From Theocolax elegans (Eukaryota > Arthropoda > Insecta > Hymenoptera > Cerocephalidae): 64,000 nt of DNA. Under the pieces are notes generated by a model. The model had not been told where the DNA came from and did no database searches. It worked only from the letters and a program-made list of their open reading frames with translations. The DNA lies in contig CM047431.1 in NCBI GenBank assembly GCA_026168455.1, positions 42,751,966 to 42,815,965 on the forward strand. Reading direction: 5' to 3'. This document shows positions 38,884-50,460 of the stretch, one piece after another; within the stretch, counting starts at the first letter, position 1, and every line of letters begins with the position of its first letter. The position numbers were made by a program, and so were the translations under genes.

Positions 38884-38938
38884 CACCCCCCCCCCCCCCC
38901 CGCACACAAATACACACACACACGCACACATGTATACA
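38884..38938 (+). repeat. Poly-C and CA-rich run
   Basis: A homopolymer of about 17 C followed by CA-rich repeats. Confidence 0.85.
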
Positions 38939-39511
38939 AAATGAGCGCGCGCATGTACATAATGTTATACATACACACGAGAGGCACAAAAAAGAAACGA
39001 CGAAGAAGAAGAAGGAGAAGAAACAATGTAAGAGAGAAGAGGAGAGAATTTATAATCGAAGATCGTTAAAACCGCGAGGGAGAAAAACGGAGGCGACGAA
39101 TTGGAAAATTTGCGGAAATGCCGTCACGATTGGGGATCCCGTGTAATTAGGACGAGAAGAAACCTTCTTAACTTGCCTCCTCTTCGTCGGCTGGTTCTAA
39201 TCCGCTTCGTTCTTTTGTGACTCTTTCGATTGATTTCTTCTTTTCTCGGTGCCTCTTTTACCTTTTTCTTCTTTTCCTCTTACTCGCTACTGACGTGGAT
39301 AATTCTGAGGAATGCCCTTTGTGAATCGCGCGAAGATTAAATATGATAAAAAGAGAAAAGGGTGATAGGGATTGGAATTCGGCGACACGCTGAACTGAGA
39401 ATCGATGGATAATCGAACGAGTAATTTGTATATTCGCTCAAACACAGATTTTTAAAGTAATTTCTATTTTGGATGTATTGAATCAATTGGGTGGTTAATT
39501 TTAGATATTAA

Positions 39512-39730
39512 CCCTTTCAGATCTAATGTGCATTGTAATGTACATAGACGAAAAATTTTAATTAAAAAAAATTATAACGTAAATTATTAAAAGTATAGTA
39601 AATAAATTTTTCATTAGTTTTTTTTAGATTAATAAGATATTACACCAACTCTATGTTTAAAAACAATCGTGGTGATAAAATTATAAATAAAAATATGAAA
39701 AAATTCTATATTAATTCAGGTCTGAAAGAG
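39512..39730. mobile_element. piggyBac-like MITE flanked by TTAA
   Basis: TTAA at 39508-39511 and 39731-39734 bracket termini CCCTTTCAGATCT and its near complement (AGGTCTGAAAGAG). TTAA duplication with termini starting CC(C/T) is the piggyBac signature. 219 bp, no coding capacity. Confidence 0.7.
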
Positions 39731-41099
39731 TTAAACAAATTGTCTATAATTCAATTTGATACTGATATATCAAGATACGGATCGATATAAAGACACTATA
39801 AGATAATAACTATCAATTACAATTAACTTGTAAAAAGATTGTCCGTGATTTAATAACCTTCGATTCACTTGGTATCTAGCAATATTGTCAATAATTTAAT
39901 TACCTTTGATTCAAGTCAGATTAAAAATCGCAATCTTCAGTATATATTGTTACATTAAATTCCATTTATCGGTACATAGAGAGTAATAATTTAATTCAAA
40001 ATAAATCTTCCTGTATACCCAAAGTGCCGTTCCTCAATATATACGCGCTTGTTCAAAGATTGTTCCGTTTATCCCTGATCTAGACGATTAAATTTTCTGC
40101 TTTTACGTAACTCGCGGGCGAACGACCCAATTTTGGATCGATCCAAGGAAAAATTCACCGCAACAAAATCAATCAGGTCAACGGGCATCGTAACGAGAGG
40201 GGATTCGAAGAATCGGAGTGTATCCGCGTACCACTCGAGAGTCATAATTAAGAAGAGGAGGAGAAAAGTCTTTGCGCGCGCGTAAAGAAATCCAGTCGAG
40301 GGAGGATTCTTCGATCGAATCCGGGAAGATTATCCGAGAGGAAGCTCGACAACCGAGAAGATCGAGGGTCTAGGGACGGCATCGATCGACCGTTCAGAAG
40401 CTAATCTGAGACTCGGTGGGGTTTAGTAACGCGGCACACGTCGTCGCGGCGCACATAAAACGCTCCCTTCTCGCGAAACAGGGGATGACCTCACGTAAAT
40501 CCGGCGATACGGCATCGATCACGTCGCGCGTACACCCGCCTCCTCGCGGTTCGTACTCCTCATTTTTCTCTACCCTCTTTCTTCTTCCCTCTCTATCTCT
40601 CTATCTCTCTTTTTCTCTCGAGCGCGTCTCCTTCCAATAATGCGCTTTGTCGACGTCTTGGGATCGACCGTCGAGGAACCGATCGCGTTGAGAGGCTCGT
40701 TTGCTTTGAGGATTTCTGTCCAATTCTTTTTTCTTCCATTCTTTTTTTCTTACGCGAATGTCGATTTGCAATAGAGCGCTAAACACAAAAATTCCGAAGT
40801 ATAATAACTTGGTTCGTCCGGCCCGAACACCAAGAGAAAATAAAATTAAATATAATAATAATCCACGGAGTGAACGACATCGAAAAAGCGACATAATCTA
40901 TGTGGGTTACACGTAAGAAAAAGAGGGGGAAAAAGAACACGTCGTTATCGTACGAAGGAAAAGAAAAAAAACACTATAGGCTTCGCTCCTCCTTTCGCTA
41001 TCTATGTAACATTGAGTTTTCATTTTTCAAACCGCGTCAATTAGGTGTTAAGGGTTGTACGTAGTAGTCATTTGCGTTTGAAACTACAGTGACAAAAAT

Positions 41100-41160
41100 T
41101 TATATATATATATATATACATACACACAAGTACATATACTTACATATATATATATATAAA
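41100..41160 (+). repeat. TA/CA microsatellite
   Basis: TA runs on either side of a short CA stretch. Further TA runs occur at 41357-41372 and 41531-41551, a CA run at 41772-41830 and a GAA run at 41245-41270. Confidence 0.85.
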
Positions 41161-42167
41161 ACACGTTGATCGTTGCGAGAGAGCTTTAAACCTGTATAAA
41201 GAGAAAGAAAAATAATAACGCGCGAGATGATTTTTCTTGCGAGAGAAGAAGAAGAAGAAGAAGAAGAATACGAAGAAGGAGTGTACACGGGTTCTCGCTT
41301 GTTTTGCTAGTTTCGCGCGGTAAAATAAATAAACTGAGCAATCCGTCGAAGGAACGTATATATATATATATAGTGAAATTCTCACGATTCGTCGGGCTCC
41401 TTCTGTACTTAGAACGATTGATTTATCGTTCGCGTGCGAATTTTCATTGTCGATAACTTGGTCGAGAACTCGAGTGAATGCGAATGAGAGAATAATAAAA
41501 TGTAACGGAAGAAAACCGACCTAGAGCTTCTATATATATATATATATATATCGAGGTGCAAAACTCCGCTATATCCTTGTTAATTTTCATCACCCCATCC
41601 CCATTGACGTGTTTCGTTTTCACGATGTTAACGTTTAAAATGCGCGAACCAAAACCCGCTGAGAGAACAAAAGTTGTACCGATAAGACGATACAGAGATG
41701 ATTATATACGCGAGAGATAACGAGAAATGGCGATTTATAGCGTTTCTTTGAAAGAAAAAATAAATTAAATCACACGCACACACATACACACACACACGCA
41801 CACACACTCACACACGCGCACACACATACAAAATACACTTGCGCAATTGAGCAACTTATAAAAATTGCGATGCTTCCCGCGTGAAATTCGTGTTATTTAA
41901 AAGGTGATAAGAGAAAAAAGGATGAGGATATATGGAAACGAGGATAAGAGGGGATGAGAAAAAAAGGAAGAGTAAAATGAACAAAAGACACAAAAAATGA
42001 AAAAGAATGATACAACAACACAAAACATATCAAGATCCTCCAAGCGTGGAGAATCAGCCAACGAGCGTTCATTCTAATTGTTTAAAGTAGCCTCTGTTAT
42101 AGTCCTAATTCTAAAAATAATTCTTTAAGCTCACAGAAACACCCTATTTATTAATTTATAAATACAT

Positions 42168-42182
42168 AATAAACGAAATAAA
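42168..42182 (+). terminator. Candidate distal poly(A) signals
   Basis: Two AATAAA hexamers at 42168-42173 and 42177-42182, followed by a T/GT-rich stretch. They coincide with the end of the compositionally distinct block. Confidence 0.45.
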
Positions 42183-42549
42183 TTGTTTATATATGATTAC
42201 CAAATTCGTTTGTCGTTGATTTTCTTTTCCTCCTCCTGATCTTCCTCTCCGATTTTCCTCCGATTATCAGTATTATCTGCGCGTATGTGTAACTATTAGC
42301 AAAAGAAAAGTAACGAACGAAAGTTCAAGTCTAGCAAGATCCGTAATATTTTTGTTATCGTGTATAATGAAAAAAATGCAAATTTTATTATTACTCCTTT
42401 CTTTTTCCCGTTTATTAACATTCCGGAATGGATACGCGGTTATACGTATTTATATTTAACACGTTGTCCTACCACCTATCAAAGATAAAGCTAAAATTTT
42501 TAACGTAAAAGTTGCGAACAATACTAGTTTTCTTTTTTTTTTTACCTCC

Positions 42550-43560
42550 GCGAAATACGTATGAAATGCAGGCCACGTGAAGTCGGCTAAAAATAGAAAT
42601 CCAAACGAACACGTCTGCAGTGCCGTCATTAAAAATAAACGAATAGGCGCAGGAGAACCTGGCGCCTCTTTGGTTTAGTGACCCGAAAAGAGATGAGGTG
42701 AAAGGTCATAAATTGATTTTCCACGAAAGGCAAAGTCGTTCTCTCATGGTAAGCGGATTATTGCTCGGTCGGTAATTTAACGGCCATCGATAAATACGAT
42801 TCCTGGATTACTGTCTGATAACCGAACTCCACGTTATCAACGACTCGCAAGCTCTACTTGAGTAAATTTGACCCGACGGATGGTGACATCTACCGATAAA
42901 GCTCGTAAGTTTCAGCGTGTCCGTATACGCTCGATAATTTCCTCCCTAGATTTTCCTCGTTTCCGAGCAATGAACGAGAATCGAATCGCTATAGGTGTCA
43001 TAATCGTAAAATTGGCTTCTCGCCTATAACTGTATTACAGCGCAGCGATGAGGACAGAGGTGAGGAACGTTTCATCTGCACGCCAGCGGTAAAACAGATT
43101 TCCATTAGAAATAATATACAATTTCTCATATTAATGCGAAATTTCAAGATTTTCACAAGGAAAAATATTGGCATTCTACCAGGATCGTCAAGTTCGAAGT
43201 ACATAATTCACCTGTGCCAAAAAAGGATTTATTTTAGATTCTACATTAAAGCAGCAAATTTGACAGATATGCTACAAAAATAGAAAATTAAAAGCCTCGC
43301 TTTGATCGGACCGAGTTGACTTTTAAAAGCCTTAAGTGGATCGAAACGATAAGCCCAATTATTTGCATAACCCCATATCATAGATAGCTCGTGCAAATCG
43401 CATTGACTCTCTTTTTTTCAAGTACTCGAGATGATGTGTTTAAGCAAGAAGCCCTTCGAATGAAATCGAAAGATACCCCTATGAGACATGCTGTTTTGAC
43501 CAACCGATTAGATTCAAGCTATGCAAATGCATTGCATTTCTTATGATCACGTTGAATGCT
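42550..43560. promoter_or_regulatory. Candidate regulatory patch with POU octamers
   Basis: About 1 kb of GC-richer, repeat-free DNA without an exon. It contains ATTTGCAT near 43360 and ATGCAAATGCATTGCAT near 43520, both matching the POU octamer (ATGCAAAT). It lies between the two genes. The enhancer role is inference. Confidence 0.3.
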
Positions 43561-44920
43561 ATTTCTCAGTGTCACAGTTTCAAATAGTATTACAATTATC
43601 GGCCGGTATCGAAATCTACACTCTAAATATTAATACGAGAAAATTGACAATACAATGTGAAAATAAACGTCAACTTAAAAATTTTGTAAATACTAAATAC
43701 TATAACAATACAATTATGACAAGTGTGAAGTTCTCGATTAGAAAATGTAATTAACACAACTGATTTTCGCACATTTACATACTCTAACTACAATTTTTAT
43801 ACTTCAAAATTTAGATGAATATACATTGACATCGTGAAAATCTAATGATTAATATAGCTGTTTCTTGTCACAAAATGCGTGTTACGTATTATTACAAATT
43901 GAAAATATATTTATGCAATATAAGGCATGAAAAATATTCGATAAAATCATAGATTCCGGTCTAATTTCGAAATATCGATAAAAAGTTCGGTATTTTTTTA
44001 ATAATTATTACTTTTGAATAATGTAATAATGATGAATTTTTCTTTCGATAAGTGTTACACCAATTGGACATTTTAACATAATAATATCACTTTATAAACT
44101 GAAAAATAAAATATTACCAAAAAAGAGGACACAAATGTAAATGTTGAAATGTTACAAAACGAATGAATCGTAGTTTATCGTTTACTTTCATTGATGACAT
44201 TTTACGTTCAAACAGAGGAACTGACGGGAAAAAAGAATAAAAACTATAATCAACCATGAGAATTAAAAATTTAGTATTATATAAATTTTCGATAAATATA
44301 GATATCTTGTCAATATATTTCGTTAGCGTTCTCTTTTGATGAACAATTTATCTTTATCGAGTACATTTCTTTCTTTTCCCTTTTACAAATGCGGTTAATA
44401 ATAATTCATCGTATTAATTAATCATTCAATTATGTTCTCTCATCTCTGATGCCACTAACTAACCGGATGAAAATTGTTCGCCTGACATATAAAAAAAAAA
44501 CTATTAATAGACCGTTACTTCGTACAAATGTTAAAATAAAATTACATCCCTCTTTTATTAATTCTGGAAACGCGAAGGCTGAAACTATATGTAGTGATGT
44601 GTGCAACGTATAATCTGAATTCTCACCCTGACTCGCGGCAACGTAAACGTTACGTCAGAGAGTGACCTAAAATATGTTATAGATTACAAAATTTTAATTC
44701 GGACGTGTAAATATAGATCGATATGCAAACTGGATACTTAATACAGTAAATTAAAGTATTTGGTGTTTATTAACATTATCGATATTTAAGATATATCGTC
44801 CAAAATAATTATTATTCAATCGGTGGGTTACCGACTGAGCAGAAACAAATATTTTTGATGCTGTATGCACAAAATACTGAATTGTATAGTATAAATAATT
44901 ATGAATATAAAAATGTATGG
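43561..44920. other. AT-rich non-coding DNA
   Basis: Nothing beyond low-complexity AT and short chance frames. Confidence 0.55.
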
Positions 44921-44924
44921 TTAA

Positions 44925-45065
44925 TCCTTATAGACTACCGGGATTTTAGAAATTATCAATGCGTATTGTTTGTATGAAAAAGTGATGATAGGCCCCCAAT
45001 TTTAATACAAACTAAATCTAAATGTTTGCGAGTCGGAGCATAACGTATATGTGCTATAATAAGGG
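44925..45065. mobile_element. Short TTAA-flanked MITE
   Basis: TTAA at 44921-44924 and 45066-45069 flank termini TCCTTATAGAC and the approximate complement GTGCTATAATAAGGG. 141 bp, probably another piggyBac-type non-autonomous element, more diverged than 39512-39730. Confidence 0.5.
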
Positions 45066-45091
45066 TTAAAAAGAATTTATTGTTTGTCCCA

Positions 45092-45405
45092 AGTTGTTTA
45101 GATGCAAAAATAAATTAATTGATCTCTACGAATAATGGTTTGTTGTGCAATTTGCCGACGTTTCGGACGAGTACTTGCCGTTCCTTCGGGGAGGTCTTCG
45201 GTATTCTACGCAAGCTTTTGACGGTGTGTAAATGTGTCGTTATTTTAAACTTATGCGATTTAACGAAATAAAAAAGTATTTTTCTGTTTGTAAAAGTAAT
45301 TTTGCCTTGAAAAGGAACGGCGAAAACACGTTTGAAATGTCGGCAAAATGCACAACAAACAACTGTTCGTAGAAATCAATAAATTCATTTTTGCAAATAA
45401 AATAA
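45092..45405. mobile_element. Penelope-like foldback remnant
   Basis: The arms (about 45092-45171 and 45325-45405) are inverted copies sharing CAACAAAC, TTGCCGACGTTTC and their complements. On minus near 45153-45195 the order CCGAAGA, stem, then CGAAACGTCGGC mirrors the Penelope hammerhead end, with one core substitution; on plus it is reduced to TTGAAATGTCGGC. Decayed. Confidence 0.5.
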
Positions 45406-46910
45406 TTGGACGACCTTATGAAATAATAGATCAAGTCAAATAAATCTATATAATTATTTCGAAATAATTAATTTAGTGTTTATTTTATTATACATTTAGG
45501 TGCGATATGATAATAAATCTTTAATCTTTATATATCTGACAAATAAACAAATTTTAAACTAAATTTTATCAATTTACAGAGAAAAATGTTGGAAAAGAAG
45601 AATGTTCAATTATTTTTTTAATATGTCATTTATGCCTGACACTTTCTCAAAAATTCAGAACTAAAAAGATAAAACTCTTTTTCAAAAAGGGTAGCTTTAC
45701 TTCAAACTGAGTAATTCAACGTTTGACGTAAGCAAATTTTCGTTAAAAAATTTATATTTCTAGCTAATAACCATCAACAAAGATAAATATTTCACCTTTC
45801 GAATGTGAATTCAATTGAAACTGTTAGAGGCATTACTTTTTTCATTCGTGTATATACATATATATTCAATTCATTTGCCGATAGAAGTTTCCATGTAACT
45901 GCAAAAAAAACCCTTCGTTCAAGCATAAGTACACTTTATTAATTCAAAAAATCAGATTTATCTTTTTATTCTAGAGTAAGGTAAAAACTATTCTTGGACC
46001 AGCTCTGAATGCGAATCGCACGGTATTACTTTAAAATCAAGAGGAGGGAATCCTTTCACAGTAGTTCAATTAGCAATATACGCTCGAGCATTAAAATGCA
46101 TCAAAGAATTTTTAAATCAAGGTTGTTACATTCGTTATTAAAAAATTGGAAATATTTCAAGTGTTTTAATATGTTTTTAAAGAATTACCGTTATTTTTAC
46201 TATTTTTAATATTTTTCGTAAATTTAAAGAATAATATATATCTTTTGATTTATTAGCCCAAGCACTTTGAAATGTAATGTAAAAAATTAAGGTCATCGCG
46301 AAGCCTTGATAATACACCCATATACTTTGTATTTTAGATAATGCAAATGGTTTTGAGGGAAAATCTTTTGCATTCGATTTTGAATTTTTAAATCAATACT
46401 TGTATACACAATCCATAGAATATCGTTTACATTTATATTTAAAAAACAAATTGTATTTCCAAAAAAAACGGTGATCCATCAGGTTTTAAACTTTGTTTAG
46501 TAATGCCAATATTTAATTCAATCAAACTGTTAATTTCGTTGAACGTCTAACAATTAATTATTGCTATTCTTTAATTAATTTCAATATGTTAGAAAGATGT
46601 AGTGTTAAATTATAATGTGAATTACTATTAAATTATTCATTTAATTTAATTAATTATAAAAGAAGCTGTTACCGTTGTATGAAAAACAAATACGGATAAA
46701 AAGTAAATATTTCTTAACCTCGGTCTTTGCGGAAGTGAAATTTTATTATCTTTAATACGCAATTTAACGCTATGGAGAGAATTTTGTAATAAAAATCACC
46801 TTGCCGGTAAACTTGGGATACATTAACTTTTGAAGAAAAATTAATGTAAAAAATCATGCTAAGGAAATCGCTACAATTTTTAAAGTGCTAGTACGCTAAT
46901 ACAATAATGT
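45406..46910. other. AT-rich non-coding DNA
   Basis: No exon or identifiable repeat is supported. The 66-residue frame at 46009 is AT-rich chance coding. Confidence 0.5.
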
Positions 46911-47312
46911 TAAAAAACAAACTCTTTCCGTGTACTTTTGATTTTAATTAAGGAAAATACGACACTCTAAAGATCTCAAGATAAGTACATTTTAAACTCA
47001 GAAATAGTAAACATAAAACAAATTATAAAAAAAAATTCTGGAATATTATAGATTAAAAATTATACAGTATTTATATGTAACAATATTTTACACATTATTT
47101 TTCATAGATTTCTTTCATTTAAAGAAAAGTATTACTTAATTTGTACAGTACTGCAAACTAATGTATATAATATAATTGTACAAAATTACTGTTATAATCT
47201 ATTGATATTTAAATAAGAGTAAAATGTATACTTAGCAATAAAGTTCTAGTAAAGATGGCAATACGGTCTAGTAATGAAATTCAAATTGTCAAAATTCAAA
47301 AATTACTATATA
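46911..47312 (+). repeat. Duplicated segment A, copy 1
   Basis: This segment reappears almost unchanged at 49134-49532, and its last 110 bp again at 47863-47986. In each case it leads into the 210-bp MITE. Confidence 0.85.
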
Positions 47313-47522
47313 GGGTAGAATGGTACAATTCCGACCAGGGTATAATTCCGACCAGTCCAAATATCCTTGTTACTAACTGAAAGCTAAAGGCCATGCTTAC
47401 CAAACATGAGCGTCAATTTGGCGCATCAAAACACGAAAGTCATTTGTTTATTTGTGTTGCCGTTCTCGAGATATTTGGACTGGTCGGAATTATACCCTGG
47501 TCGGAATTGTACCATTCTACCC
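47313..47522. mobile_element. 210-bp MITE, intact copy
   Basis: Termini of about 54 bp are inverted (start GGGTAGAATGGTACAATTCC, with a GACCAGGGTATAATTCCGAC repeat inside). TA flanks both ends (47311-47312 and 47523-47524), typical of IS630/Tc1/mariner-type insertions. This copy shows the unoccupied form of the site that is split in the downstream copies. Confidence 0.85.
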
Positions 47523-47862
47523 TACAGTATAGTAACATTTGACCGTTATTGACCTCATAAGATGCCTAATAATTCCCTGATAAATCTTTATATGAACCTG
47601 ACAATTGACCGATTACAAACCACGTTAATGTCTACTTGGACACCTTACAAACGCTTCATTTAGTTTAGTAGGCATCTATTAATAGGTCCAGATATTTGCC
47701 AAAATTTCATTTCTACTCGGGTTTATTGTTTATTTTATAAAAATTACATATTATTTATAAAGAACTAGTGAATAATGCATTCAAGTTATAACCTGAATAT
47801 ATCTTATTGACGTATTAACATAAAATAGCTCAGTTGGTATGTAGAGCGAGAGGTTCCAGACT
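47523..47862 (+). repeat. Duplicated segment B, copy 1
   Basis: Matches 50575-50918 with few differences. Near its end (47827-47860) a tRNA-like TAGCTCAGTTGGT A-box string is followed by a truncated B-box-like GAGGTTCCAGACTC. This is a relic, not a tRNA. Confidence 0.8.
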
Positions 47863-48067
47863 CAATAATAATCTATTGATATTTAAATAAGAGTAAAATG
47901 TATACTTAGCAATAAAGTTCTAGTAAAGATGGCAATACGGTCTAGTAATGAAATTCAAATTGTCAAAATTCAAAAATTACTATATAGGGTAGAATGGTAC
48001 AATTCCGACCAGGGTATAATTCCGACCAATCCAAATATCCTTGTTACTAACTGAAAGCTAAAGGTCA
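47863..48067 (+). repeat. Segment A tail plus left half of the MITE, copy 2
   Basis: The tail of segment A runs into the MITE left half (47987-48067), which is interrupted by the inserted foldback beginning CCCGTGTAAAA at 48068. Confidence 0.8.
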
Positions 48068-49133
48068 CCCGTGTAAAAAAAAAGTATGGGAAACGTCTGG
48101 GAAAATTCTGGCTTATAAAGTCTAGGCAAAGTTTAGCTGGTGAGACTATCCCATACTTTTTGCCAGACTTAATATATTTTAAATCAACCAGACTTTCTCC
48201 CGCACATTTTGCCAGACTTTATAATTATTTTGAAAAGTCTGGGATAAATCAACCAGACTTTCTCCCGCACATTTTGCCAGACTTTATAATTATTTTGAAA
48301 AGTCTGGAAGAATTCAACCTTTCTCCCGCACATTTTGCCAGCCTTTATAATAATTTTTAAAAGTCTGGGATAATGCAACCAGACTTTCCCCAGACTTCCC
48401 CCTCGTCGAATCTTCGTCGCATTGCATCTTTCAACATAAAATTTATATTATTTCTAATTAATAAAAACAATAAATCCTCGACATGTTTTGAGCTATCGAA
48501 CTCTCATAACCACCAGATACTTATCTATCACATATAAAAAGTCAATAATGTTTTCGTGTATCTCGCGACAATAAACTGATGAAACGGTTAGGTTACAATT
48601 ATAAAAACACAATCATCAAATTGAAGTTGGTTTTCATATCGTTTTGTACCCTAACCATTTCATCAGTTTGTTGTCGCGAGATACACGAAAAACATTGGTG
48701 ACTTTTTCATATGTTAGATATGATAGATAAGTATCTGGTGGTTTTATGAGTTCGATAGCTCAAAAGATGTCGAGGATTTATGGTTTTTATTAATTAAAAA
48801 TAATATAAATTTTATGTTTGAAAGATGCAATGCGACGAAGATTCGACGAGGGGGAAGTCTGGGGAAAGTCTGGTTGCATTATCCCAGACTTTTAAAAATT
48901 ATTATAAAGGCTGGCAAAATGTGCGGGAGAAAGGTTGAATTCTTCCAGACTTTTCAAAATAATTATAAAGTCTAGTAAAATGTGTGGGAAAAAGTATGGC
49001 TTATTTATCCCAGACTTTTCAAAATAATTATAAAGTCTGGCAAAATGTGCGGGAGAAAGTCTGGCTGATTTAAAATATATTAAGTCTGGCAAAAAGTATG
49101 GGATAGTCTCACCAGCTAGACTATGCCAAGACT
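48068..49133. mobile_element. AGTCTGG-rich foldback element, copy 1, right end truncated
   Basis: Starts CCCGTGTAAAAAAAAAGT. The arms of about 500 bp fold around a centre near 48630. Each arm contains two to three near-tandem units of about 70 bp with CCAGACTTTCTCCCGCAC and TTTTGAAAAGTCTGG. Internal frames of 60-80 residues merely translate these units. The right arm stops at 49133 and joins segment A through a TTA microhomology. Confidence 0.8.
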
Positions 49134-49599
49134 TAAAAAACAAACTCTTTCCGTGTACTTTTGATTTTAATTAAGGAAAATACGACACTCTAAAGATCTC
49201 AAATAAGTACATTTTAAACTCAGAAATAGTAAACATAAAACAAATTATAAAAAAAATTCTGGAATATTATAGATTAAAAATTATACAGTATTTATATGTA
49301 ACAATATTTTACACATTATTTTTCATAGATTTCTTTCATTTAAAGAAAAGTATTACTTAATTTGTACAGTACTGCAACTAATGTATATAATATAATTGTA
49401 CAAAATTACTGTTATAATCTATTGATATTTAAATAAGAGTAAAATGTATACTTAGCAATAAAGTTCTAGTAAAGATGGCAATACGGTCTAGTAATGAAAT
49501 TCAAATTGTCAAAATTCAAAAATTACTATATAGGGTAGAATGGTACAATTCCGACCAGGGTATAATTCCGACAGTCCAAATATCCTTGTTACTAACTGA
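49134..49599 (+). repeat. Segment A copy 3 plus a MITE fragment
   Basis: Repeats 46911-47400. It has several one-base deletions relative to copy 1 (for example near 49201 and 49572) and stops abruptly inside the MITE at 49599. Confidence 0.8.
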
Positions 49600-50460
49600 T
49601 CTCCCGCACATTTTGCCAGCCTTTATAATAATTTTTAAAAGTCTGGGATAATGCAACCAGACTTTCCCCAGACTTCCCCCTCGTCGAATCTTCGTCGCAT
49701 TGCATCTTTCAACATAAAATTTATATTATTTCTAATTAATAAAAACAATAAATCCTCGACATGTTTTGAGCTATCGAACTCTCATAACCACCAGATACTT
49801 ATCTATCACATATAAAAAGTCAATAATGTTTTCGTGTATCTCGCGACAATAAACTGATGAAACGGTTAGGTTACAATTATAAAACACAATCATCAAATTG
49901 AAGTTGGTTTTCATATCGTTTTGTACCCTAACCATTTCATCAGTTTGTTGTCGCGAGATACACGAAAAACATTGGTGACTTTTTCATATGTTAGATATGA
50001 TAGATAAGTATCTGGTGGTTTTATGAGTTCGATAGCTCAAAAGATGTCGAGGATTTATGGTTTTTATTAATTAAAAATAATATAAATTTTATGTTTGAAA
50101 GATGCAATGCGACGAAGATTCGACGAGGGGGAAGTCTGGGGAAAGTCTGGTTGCATTATCCCAGACTTTTAAAAATTATTATAAAGGCTGGCAAAATGTG
50201 CGGGAGAAAGGTTGAATTCTTCCAGACTTTTCAAAATAATTATAAAGTCTAGTAAAATGTGTGGGAAAAAGTATGGCTTATTTATCCCAGACTTTTCAAA
50301 ATAATTATAAAGTCTGGCAAAATGTGCGGGAGAAAGTCTGGCTGATTTAAAATATATTAAGTCTGGCAAAAAGTATGGGATAGTCTCACCAGCTAGACTA
50401 TGCCAAGACTTATAAGCCAGACTTTTCCAGACGTTCCCCAGACTTTTTTTTTTACACGGG
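49600..50460. mobile_element. AGTCTGG-rich foldback element, copy 2, left end truncated
   Basis: Begins internally at a point equal to about 48320 of copy 1, then proceeds through the same centre and right arm to a complete end, TTTTACACGGG at 50460. After it the interrupted MITE resumes with CATGCTTACC. Together with copy 1 it defines the full element (TIR CCCGTGTAAAA) inserted in the MITE, with CA on both sides. Confidence 0.8.

Larger units (their letters stand above)
32890..42190 (+). other. Possible very long 3'UTR or downstream region
   Basis: Following the stop codon, composition differs from both flanks for about 9 kb: dense TA, CA, GA and AAG/GAT short repeats, CpG-bearing segments, few mobile elements and no recognisable exon. 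Several AATAAA signals occur, with the last pair near 42168-42182, after which the DNA becomes plain AT-rich. Insect neuronal genes often use extended 3'UTRs, so this may be transcribed; that is inference. Long frames here (224 residues at 35222, 151 at 38387) are lysine/arginine-rich repeat translations. Confidence 0.35.

Noticed and set aside
48180..48370. Regularly repeated ~70-bp units resembling a CRISPR array
   Set aside because: Contiguous degenerate tandem units with no unique spacers, inside a transposable element of a eukaryotic genome.
48570..48610. CTGATGAAACGG in the foldback loop as another hammerhead
   Set aside because: The GAAA/stem III/NUH elements are not in the required positions; only the 7-mer matches.
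48160..50369. Several similar 64-83 residue frames with repeated LSPAHFARLYNYFEKSG-type units
   Set aside because: They are translations of the ~70-bp internal units of the foldback element on either strand, not a repeat protein.
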